Assembly (NCBI GenBank): GCA_017557405.1
Contig: JAFYYV010000013.1
Location: 1-64,000 of the forward strand
Length of the DNA stretch: 64,000 nucleotides
Direction: 5' to 3'
From: Prevotella sp.
GTDB taxonomy: Bacteria; Bacteroidota; Bacteroidia; Bacteroidales; Bacteroidaceae
Shown: piece after piece, positions 58,218-64,000 of the stretch
Layout of the letters: each line of letters opens with the position of its first letter
Position numbering within the stretch: the first letter of the stretch is position 1
The notes under the pieces: model-generated
The model's database searches: none
Seen by the model: the letters and a program-made list of their open reading frames with translations, nothing else
Told to the model about the DNA's origin: nothing
Position numbers and translations under genes: made by a program

Positions 58218-59063
58218 TTAATTCATGTTATACGTGTGAACACTGCTGCCTTGAGCCGATGGTAGGTAGTTGATTCCCCACCAACACATTTGCAACAAAA
58301 TGAAACACACGATCAGCATCCACAAGGCCACATGGAGCCGCGACTGAGGTAGACGACGATAGTGAATATAAGCCAGATAACCGAACCAAGTGATGGCTGC
58401 CCACGTCTCTTTCGGGTCCCATGCCCAGTAATGTCCCCACGCCTCTTTGGCCCACAAGGCTCCGAAGAGCATTCCAAAAGTCATGAAAGCCAATCCTACA
58501 TTGACCAAGTTATCTGTAATGGCCATCTCGTCGCTCCTCACTTTACTATTTTTTTCATCTTTCATCTTTCGCTCGGCCCTTTGGGACGCTTGCCTGAGCA
58601 AGAATCTTTCATCTATTAACAGGTATCCTGCCATCACCGTGGCGGCTCCTAAAAGTGCGTAGGCGAACATGTAAACGATGACGTGAGGTGCGAACCAAGG
58701 GCTCTGTAGCGCTGGCATGAGCGTCTTGGAATGGATTTCGGGTTTGATGACATTGATGCAGACGAAGACAAAAGCCAATAACGTGGAGAACGAGAGTATC
58801 CACTTGTAATGCCAGCGACCATAGATCAAGATGCCCACCAATGGTAAGAAGAACGAATACCACAGACGAGTCTCGCCCATCGTGCGAAGCGGTGGACGCT
58901 CGAAAGAAATCCACAAACCCACGATGAAGGCGAAGAAGACGACCAATCCGATGATGGTCGTCACGTAGGCGGTGCGCGTCTTGTCGCGCCAAGCAGCGTA
59001 TGCGCCCGCTACCCAAAGCACAACGGCACAAACGGCAAAATAGATGAAATGGCTCCAGTTCAT
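58218..59063 (-). CDS. ccsA: Cytochrome c assembly protein CcsA/CcmC-like
   Basis: 281 residues, eight or so membrane helices. The haem-handling WWD-type motif is WGHYWAWDPKETWAAITWFGYLAYIHYR; flanking His occur in SPWFAPHVIVYMFAYALLG and LHVALWM. With the ResB-like protein it forms the system II cytochrome c synthetase. It overlaps the resB-like gene by 4 bp. A loop segment (ERKMKDEKNSKVRSDEM, ~183-200) is encoded by ATGAAAGATGAAA-type repeats, possibly a repeat insertion as in dusB. Confidence 0.9.
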   Translation of the reverse strand: MNWSHFIYFAVCAVVLWVAGAYAAWRDKTRTAYVTTIIGLVVFFAFIVGLWISFERPPLRTMGETRLWYSFFLPLVGILIYGRWHYKWILSFSTLLAFVFVCINVIKPEIHSKTLMPALQSPWFAPHVIVYMFAYALLGAATVMAGYLLIDERFLLRQASQRAERKMKDEKNSKVRSDEMAITDNLVNVGLAFMTFGMLFGALWAKEAWGHYWAWDPKETWAAITWFGYLAYIHYRRLPQSRLHVALWMLIVCFILLQMCWWGINYLPSAQGSSVHTYNMN

Positions 59064-60376
59064 AGCGTTTCCTCCTTTATTAATCTTTCATCCTTCATCC
59101 CTCTTCCTTCATCCCTTAAGATGAACATGAACAACGCTCCGACGAGCAGCATAATAATGCCTGTATAGACGAAAGGCAACCAGGGGTCTCTCACTAGTTC
59201 CAAGATGCTGATATTGCTCCATCGACCCATGCGCGTGTCGTAGTTCAGTTGATAGATTTTCCAACCATTGATGCTATATGGTTTGTTCACCAAGATGTTG
59301 GTTTCGACATGTTTCTTCGACTTCGTGAAAATCTCGACACGCGAGATGAAACGTTGCGGTTCACGGTCGGCCATCACAAGGCTGATGCTATCGTTCAATG
59401 CCAGCATCTGGAATGGGAACATATAACTTCCACACGTCAGCCACCCGCTACGTTCGATGCCTGTTTGGTCAGAAACGGCTTTCACGAGCAATGCCGATGT
59501 GGCGCCCACTTGCTCCCATGGCTCGTAATAGGTGGTGTCGTCGGTCATCACAGGTTGTGCTTTGTCCATGAACTGCTCCACCTTGATGCGCCAGCCATTC
59601 AGAGATAGGGGTTTGTAAGTCTTCGCCCCATCGCTCGTGGCCTCCACTTGGGCCATCTCGGGTTTTCCACCTCCCAAAGGCCTGCCCGTCTGATGGTTCA
59701 CGAGCAATAGTTTCGGCATATATTCGTCAATCTGGAACTTTTTCAGTTGAATGGCTAAAGGCAGTTCGTGGAACACACCTTCGTTGTCGATGGCTCGCCA
59801 CTCGGGTTGGTCGTTGGCTATGGTCATCTGTAACCGTTGCATGTCGGCATTACCCAAAGTGGCTGTCAGAAGCGCAATGAGCAATCCCAGATGGTTGAGG
59901 ACAAATGGAAGGTCACGTGTTAGCAATCGCTTCCATCCTTGATGTAAGTGCAACAACCGATGAAGGGTGGTAAGTCCCAAGATGAAGGCCATCCATACAT
60001 AGACCAACACAAAGGGCCAGAACGATAACATGCGCGATATTCCAATGACATCGGCTGCCGAATGATGAGCCACCACGCCCGTCGAGTCGGTCAATTGCTT
60101 TGTGAGGCCCATGATGGTTGTCAACACTACGGCATAGACCAATGCTGGCACCGATGCCCATGGTGTTCCCAAGAAACGGAAGGCATAGACCTTGTTTCGC
60201 AATACGTAGGCCATCGCCACCAATAAAAGGAAGCCAATGAGTACGAATACGTTGACAGGATAAGCAAAATGGCTCCACACGACGGGTCCCACGCTTAGTT
60301 GGAGCAGTAGTCCGATGATCACCAATCCGCCACCGATGACAAAACCTTCTTTCAACTTCCAAGGTTTCTTCCACAT
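59060..60376 (-). CDS. Cytochrome c biogenesis ResB/Ccs1-like protein
   Basis: 438 residues: membrane helices in the first ~160 residues, a large periplasmic part with a ResB-like domain (~215-400: FHELPLAIQLKKFQIDEYMPKLLLVNHQTGRPL..., YKPLSLNGWRIKVEQFMDK..., NKPYSINGWKIYQLNYDTRMGRWSNISILELVRDPWLPFVYTGIIMLLVGALFMF) and a last helix. It holds apocytochrome c for haem attachment by CcsA. The C-terminal tail (RDEGRGMKDERLIKEETL) is encoded by a GATGAAGG repeat. Full promoter upstream. Confidence 0.88.
   Translation of the reverse strand: MWKKPWKLKEGFVIGGGLVIIGLLLQLSVGPVVWSHFAYPVNVFVLIGFLLLVAMAYVLRNKVYAFRFLGTPWASVPALVYAVVLTTIMGLTKQLTDSTGVVAHHSAADVIGISRMLSFWPFVLVYVWMAFILGLTTLHRLLHLHQGWKRLLTRDLPFVLNHLGLLIALLTATLGNADMQRLQMTIANDQPEWRAIDNEGVFHELPLAIQLKKFQIDEYMPKLLLVNHQTGRPLGGGKPEMAQVEATSDGAKTYKPLSLNGWRIKVEQFMDKAQPVMTDDTTYYEPWEQVGATSALLVKAVSDQTGIERSGWLTCGSYMFPFQMLALNDSISLVMADREPQRFISRVEIFTKSKKHVETNILVNKPYSINGWKIYQLNYDTRMGRWSNISILELVRDPWLPFVYTGIIMLLVGALFMFILRDEGRGMKDERLIKEETL
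59083..59122 (-). repeat. GGGATGAAGG repeats in the resB-like gene 3' end
   Basis: On the minus strand GGGATGAAGG, AAGAGGGATGAAGG and ATGAAAGA units code the last ~16 residues of the protein. Same class as the repeats at 4181 and 8591, without the G+C hairpin. Confidence 0.7.
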
Positions 60377-60421
60377 AAATTCTGATAGTTATTAAAAGGA
60401 TACAACATCGAATATAATCGA

Positions 60422-60452
60422 CAAAGTTAAGCATTTTTCAGCTAAAAACAAA
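60422..60452 (-). promoter_or_regulatory. Promoter of the resB-ccsA operon
   Basis: Minus strand: TTTG (60449-60452), 19-bp gap, TAACTTTG (60422-60429), 46 bp before the start. The remaining gap up to 60683 is an A-rich leader with no clear promoter for the next plus-strand gene. Confidence 0.78.
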
Positions 60453-60683
60453 AAATTTTTTTCCTATATATATTATAATGTGGAAAAAACTCCTCTTGAA
60501 AAAAAAGTTTGCTTTGTTTTAAACCTTTTCTTTAATCCTGCGTCCAATAAACAGAAAGCAACAAAACAGGATAACTAAAAAACAATAATTAATAACCGTA
60601 GGGACTGGAGCTTTCAGGATGACAATCAGGATAACAACAGAAGAGCTCAGATCCCGAATAAAAACAAAGAAAGGAAACAAAAA

Positions 60684-61049
60684 ATGAAAAAGATTGTTCT
60701 GACACTGGTAGCCATGATGACATTCACTTTTGGTTATGCCAAAGACGAGAGTAACAAAGCAGAGCAAAGAGTGGTAAACGAAGTAAACTACGACATGACA
60801 TTCGACATGCGCCGTCTGGCTTCAAAACTGGAGATGACCTCCGATCAGATGGAAGCAATGCAAGTCATTCAGAACGCATTCAACAACGAAATGCAGTCAG
60901 CAGCTACCGCTAAAGGCCTAGAGCGCAGATTCAAGGTTCGCCAGGCAGTGAGAAAGGATGTTCAGCAGACAAAACAAGTACTCAATGACAAACAGTTTGG
61001 TACCTATATGATGTTGCTGGGAACCACGTTACACAACAAAGGCCTTTAA
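60684..61049 (+). CDS. Small secreted helical protein
   Basis: 121 residues. Signal peptide MKKIVLTLVAMMTFTFGYAK. The mature part is all helical (FDMRRLASKLEMTSDQMEAMQVIQNAFNNEMQSAATAKGLERRFKVRQAVRKDVQQTKQVLNDKQFGTYMMLLGTTLHNKGL), in a pattern like the LTxxQ/Spy-type periplasmic helical proteins (EMTSDQ...LNDKQFGTY). It may be a stress-related periplasmic chaperone; no direct evidence. Alone between a divergent operon and its own terminator. Confidence 0.75.
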   Translation: MKKIVLTLVAMMTFTFGYAKDESNKAEQRVVNEVNYDMTFDMRRLASKLEMTSDQMEAMQVIQNAFNNEMQSAATAKGLERRFKVRQAVRKDVQQTKQVLNDKQFGTYMMLLGTTLHNKGL

Positions 61050-61054
61050 AAGTT

Positions 61055-61087
61055 ATCGGGGGAACGAAAGTTCTCCCGATGCTTTTT
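61055..61087 (+). terminator. Terminator after the small secreted protein gene
   Basis: ATCGGGGGAAC, loop GAAA, GTTCTCCCGAT, then GCTTTTT. Confidence 0.9.
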
Positions 61088-61140
61088 GTTGATAGTTTGA
61101 TGAGTTTGCCTTTCGAGGCAGACTCTTTTTTTGCTATTTC

Positions 61141-61755
61141 TTATAGGAAGAAGATGGCTTCGTTGCCTTCGTTGAACAGCAGGTCGAGAATGCTGAGGTT
61201 AGGTTGGAAACCGTGGCGCGAAGCGTATTGCTGATAATAGGGACGCGGCTCAAAGTCGGTATCGGGTAGTGGATGCTTGGGGTGGATGACCTCTCGGAAA
61301 TCGGAAAACGATGGTGAATTGTCAATGTGTAAATACTCGCTTGTGCGGGCAAGGTTGGGTTGGATATCGAGCAGTTCGCACACTTTATTGGTGATCTCCA
61401 TGTTGAAGTCGAACAAAAAGTCCCAACGACGCTCGAAGAACTGACGTAGGTCGTCGGCATAGAACTCGAAGAAGGGACTCTCACCGTAAGCCGACTGCAG
61501 AGCATTCCAATGCAGATGCCGCCACGCTCCGTGGTCGCTAATGCGGACATCGCGCATCAGGCATTTCCCCTCCGTGCGCTCTACAGGCACCGTGAGCACT
61601 TGCGAACCGTTGGCTGTTGCTATGCGGCAGCGATTGCGGTAGGTCTGCTTCTGGAAATGGTCGTATTGCTCTATCTGACAATGGTCGTATCTATAGAGCT
61701 TCTGATACCATTGGACAGGGCCGAAATAGGTGGAGGTAAGCAGGGCAGTGGACAT
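61141..61755 (-). CDS. WbqC-family protein
   Basis: 204 residues from MSTALLTSTYFGPVQWYQKLYRYD; the much longer open frame upstream overlaps the signal peptidase paralogue and is not used. Family features: YFGPVQWYQKL at the start, TYRNRCRIATANGSQVLTVPVER, HWNALQSAYGESPFFEFYADDL and LHIDNSPSFSDFREVIHPKHP. WbqC-like proteins occur in surface glycan loci, but in Bacteroidetes a copy follows lepB; the reaction is not established. It follows the signal peptidase paralogue by 23 bp. Confidence 0.88.
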   Translation of the reverse strand: MSTALLTSTYFGPVQWYQKLYRYDHCQIEQYDHFQKQTYRNRCRIATANGSQVLTVPVERTEGKCLMRDVRISDHGAWRHLHWNALQSAYGESPFFEFYADDLRQFFERRWDFLFDFNMEITNKVCELLDIQPNLARTSEYLHIDNSPSFSDFREVIHPKHPLPDTDFEPRPYYQQYASRHGFQPNLSILDLLFNEGNEAIFFL

Positions 61756-61778
61756 GGATATTGGGTGGTAGGTGTTGG

Positions 61779-62243
61779 TCAATGGCCGATTCCCTTGAAT
61801 AGTCGGTGGGCTTTGCCAATGATATCGCCTCGTGCAACGAGCGAATGGTCTCTTCCCATGTTGACCAAGAAGATATTGCATTCGCCACAAGTGCATTTGG
61901 GATGGCATTGTTTGGGGATGAGGAACTGTTCGCCTTCCCAAAGGATGGTGTCGCCAGGCACAGCTTCAATGCGGCCAATGTAGTTGCAAGTGTCGCCGAA
62001 GACCACCAAGTCGCCTTTCGCCAACGTGTGGCGCGACAGTCGATTGACCAGCACACGGTCTCCTTGGCTGAGGAAAGGTCTCATGCTATTGTCTGGAACG
62101 GTGAAGATGGTGGCAACAAAAGCCCTTATCAGGAGCATCAATGCCAACAGACAAAGACAATTGACAACGAACAAGAGCCACTGGCGCAGCACAGATGTGC
62201 GGCGTGTAGGGGATTTTTTCATGGTCTCGTTGTTCATTGTCAA
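61779..62243 (-). CDS. Signal peptidase I paralogue lacking the catalytic Lys
   Basis: 154 residues, S26 family. One N-terminal membrane helix (LFVVNCLCLLALMLLIRAFVA), then VPDNSMRPFLSQGDRVLVNRL with the nucleophile-position Ser. The next box reads YIGRIEAVPGDTI, where active enzymes have Lys-Arg before the VxxLPG; here the Lys position is Gly. Four Cys in CHPKCTCGECN may bind metal. Likely inactive, or a variant partner of LepB encoded just upstream. The start MTMNNETM lies in an ACAATTGACAATGAAC repeat. Confidence 0.82.
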   Translation of the reverse strand: MTMNNETMKKSPTRRTSVLRQWLLFVVNCLCLLALMLLIRAFVATIFTVPDNSMRPFLSQGDRVLVNRLSRHTLAKGDLVVFGDTCNYIGRIEAVPGDTILWEGEQFLIPKQCHPKCTCGECNIFLVNMGRDHSLVARGDIIGKAHRLFKGIGH

Positions 62244-62279
62244 TTGTTAATAGTTCAGGTCTTCGGTCGTGCAGCGTGG

Positions 62280-63728
62280 CTATTTGATGTTATCGACCAT
62301 TCGGAATAATCGGCTCCATCTGATACCCGAGAATCCGTGTCGGTCGGGGTCACTGCTCCACCAAATGAAGATAGGCTTACCCACCACATGGTCTTCGGGA
62401 ACGAAGCCCCAGTAGCGTGAGTCGGCTGAGTTGTGGCGATTGTCGCCCATCATCCAGTAATAGTCCATCTTGAAGGTATAGCTGTCGGCCAACTTTCCGT
62501 TGATATAGATCTGTCCGTTCTTCACCGCAAGGTCGTTGCCTTCGTAGACGCGAATCGGACGCTCGTAGACAGCGATGTTGTCCATCGAGAGTTTCACGCT
62601 CTCACCCTTCTTGGGAATCCAGATGGGGCCATAGTTGTCGCGTGTCCAACCATAGGAGGCATTACGCGGATACACTTGGTCGTCGGGACGAATAGTGGTG
62701 TTGAGACTGATGCTGTCGACAATGTCCTTGTGGGCTGCCAATGCCTTTGCTGCCTGGGCGGTGAGTGGCATCGCGCCATACATGTTGAGGTCTCTCAACT
62801 GTTCGGTAGAGATGTCCAACTCCTTCATCAGTTCATCGGGCAGGTTCTGCTTCAACTTCATCCGATACGTATATTGCACGTTGTCGGGCTCCTTGTTGGG
62901 CTTTCCGTCAAGATAGACGATACGATCCTTGATCTGGAGCGTCTGTCCAGGCAGACCCACACAACGCTTCACGTAGTTCTCGCGGCGGTCGGTGGGACGG
63001 GCGGTGATGTCGCCATATTCATGTGGATTGTTTGCCACGTAGTTGCGACCGAACGCATACACCTGTTTGTAGAGGTCGTAGATCTGCGCCTGGTTCATGG
63101 TCTCGAAACTCGGATTGCCGATGTTCTGGGCGTAGATCTGCTCACCGCTGTCGTACACCATGCGATAATACTCGGTCTGGTATTGCACCTCGTTGCAGAT
63201 GGTATCGCCTGCAGGGTAGTTGAACACCACAATGTCGTTCAACTGCACATCACCCAAACCCTTCACACGGCGATAGTCCCAATGAGGCCAAGCGATATAC
63301 GACTTGGTGCCGAAGAGAGGGAGCGTGTGTTGGGTGAGCGGCATGGTCAATGGCGTCTGTGGGATTCGAGGACCGTAACTCAACTTCGAGACGAAGAGGT
63401 AATCGCCCGTGAGAAGCGATTTCTCCAACGAACTGCTGGGAATCACGTAGTTCTGGAAGAAGAACTGGTTGATGAAATAAACGGCCACGAGGGCGAACAC
63501 CAAGGCGTCGACCCACGACATTATGAAACGTATAGGCCCCTCGGCCTCTTTCCACCATTGCCAACGAATCTTTTTTGTGATATAAACATCGAAGATGAAG
63601 GGCACCACAAGCAGTCCCCACCACGACTTCACCCAATAAAGGAATAACAGATAGAGTGCAAGAACCACCAGAAACTTGGCCCATTGCACCTTCATATTGG
63701 GCTTTTTCTTTAATCTTTCATTTTTCAT
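62280..63728 (-). CDS. lepB: Signal peptidase I
   Basis: 482 residues if Met at 63728 is used; Met at 63695 (MKVQWAKFLVV) is at least as likely, because the first codons (KNERLKKKP) come from an AAAAATGAAAGATTAAAG repeat. N-terminal membrane helices; nucleophile Ser in NYVIPSSSLEKSLLTGDYLFVSKLSYG; catalytic Lys in NYVKRCVGLPGQTLQIKDRIVYLDG; MMGDNRHNSADSRYWGFVPEDHVVGK box. A ~120-residue insertion between the Ser and Lys boxes is typical of Bacteroidales LepB. It removes signal peptides of exported proteins. Confidence 0.93.
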   Translation of the reverse strand: MKNERLKKKPNMKVQWAKFLVVLALYLLFLYWVKSWWGLLVVPFIFDVYITKKIRWQWWKEAEGPIRFIMSWVDALVFALVAVYFINQFFFQNYVIPSSSLEKSLLTGDYLFVSKLSYGPRIPQTPLTMPLTQHTLPLFGTKSYIAWPHWDYRRVKGLGDVQLNDIVVFNYPAGDTICNEVQYQTEYYRMVYDSGEQIYAQNIGNPSFETMNQAQIYDLYKQVYAFGRNYVANNPHEYGDITARPTDRRENYVKRCVGLPGQTLQIKDRIVYLDGKPNKEPDNVQYTYRMKLKQNLPDELMKELDISTEQLRDLNMYGAMPLTAQAAKALAAHKDIVDSISLNTTIRPDDQVYPRNASYGWTRDNYGPIWIPKKGESVKLSMDNIAVYERPIRVYEGNDLAVKNGQIYINGKLADSYTFKMDYYWMMGDNRHNSADSRYWGFVPEDHVVGKPIFIWWSSDPDRHGFSGIRWSRLFRMVDNIK

Positions 63729-63735
63729 TTTTAAT
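63700..63735 (-). repeat. AAAAATGAAA repeat at the lepB start
   Basis: On the minus strand ATTAAAAATGAAAAATGAAAG units overlap the first codons of the longer lepB frame. The 206-bp gap to the partial dapB holds no other gene. Confidence 0.6.
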
Positions 63736-63934
63736 TCCTATTTCCGTATTACATTTAGGAGTCTTGAGTTAAATGCTTTTGTCCCTTTAAGCCCAACCAC
63801 TCCCCTTTCTTTCTCCGCTTCGCTATGAAAGCGTCTCCAAGGAGCCGAGCGATACCCTTTATGCTTCTATTGACGCCCCGATGTTCAGAATGGTTGCGAC
63901 AAAAGGAATCATTAACTTTTCCAGGGTCTCTATG

Positions 63935-64000
63935 TTAAAATTTGAACATATCGTCGATGGTCAACAACCCCTCGTGGTCCTTGGTATATTCTGCTGCGAG
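63935..64000 (-). CDS. dapB: Dihydrodipicolinate reductase, C-terminal end (partial)
   Basis: The last 21 codons and stop of a gene that continues past the window edge: LAAEYTKDHEGLLTIDDMFKF. This matches the usual C-terminus of Bacteroidetes DapB (LAAEFT...GxLxMDDLF.F), and dapB normally precedes lepB in this group. DapB reduces dihydrodipicolinate in lysine/diaminopimelate synthesis. Only the tail is visible, so the call is by pattern and context. Confidence 0.65.
   Translation of the reverse strand, partial: LAAEYTKDHEGLLTIDDMFKF

Noticed and set aside
61756-61941. N-terminal extension of the WbqC-like protein
   Set aside because: The extension is a shadow of the signal peptidase paralogue; family homology begins at the Met at 61755.

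Overview
The window looks like a chromosomal segment from a member of the Bacteroidales, most likely Prevotella or a close relative. The reasons are: promoters of the Bacteroidetes type (TTTG, about 19 bp, then TAnnTTTG) at many genes; gene orders typical of the group (uppS-bamA-ompH-ompH-murI, hemD-rnpA-yidD-tyrS, dapB-lepB-wbqC); a fused SecDF; and secreted proteins ending in the type IX secretion-like tail (YDLQGRR...GIYI.NGRK). Identification rests on reading the sequence only; no database search was run.

Layout. 1-2.7 kb: a small redox/acetyltransferase operon facing a divergent AraC regulator. 2.6-3.1 kb: intergenic repeats, terminators and a dockerin-like remnant. 3.1-7.5 kb: minus-strand genes for an outer membrane barrel, dusB, a lipoprotein, an O-methyltransferase and aroQ. 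7.7-18.1 kb: plus-strand xerD, an M16 protease, metK, a DUF4271-like membrane protein, hemD, rnpA, yidD, tyrS and a membrane-anchored putative regulator. 18.1-27.7 kb: an accessory, AT-richer island of eleven same-strand genes behind a long structured leader (zinc ribbon/TerB-like, FHA, intracellular leucine-rich repeats, HNH-like, zinc ribbon/coiled coil and several tiny proteins); I cannot match it to a described system. 27.7-31.4 kb: an HU-like gene with a phased operator-like array, tRNA-Gln, the kduI/kduD uronate pair interrupted by a four-helix-bundle gene, and HU. 31.6-47 kb: rhomboid protease, EEP phosphatase, secDF, rbfA, a LolC/E-like permease, then the minus-strand outer membrane biogenesis block (murI, three ompH/skp genes, bamA, uppS, DUF6089-like, DUF6242-like). 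47-49 kb: mostly non-coding repeats around a hidden 31-residue membrane protein and a RelE-type toxin-antitoxin pair. 49.3-57.4 kb: secreted proteins, including two tandem HExxH metalloprotease paralogues. 57.5-64 kb: a DUF3332-like protein, cytochrome c assembly proteins, a small periplasmic protein, wbqC, two signal peptidase genes and the end of dapB.

How the parts fit. The housekeeping blocks cover envelope assembly (BamA, Skp-like chaperones, SecDF, YidD, LepB, UppS, MurI, Lol permease), translation and RNA maturation (TyrS, RnpA, RbfA, DusB, tRNA-Gln), cofactors (MetK, HemD, AroQ, cytochrome c maturation) and pectin/uronate catabolism (KduI, KduD).

The most interesting layer is non-coding. 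There is a promoter family in which a hairpin arm runs into the -33 box; a hairpin family built on CTTTGACTACGTYGAAG; three terminators with identical 13-4-13 geometry; a 22-bp phased array of four palindromes at an HU-like gene; a second degenerate 22-bp array with a long inverted repeat; and short degenerate tandem repeats that reach into coding sequences (dusB, xerD, lepB and others).
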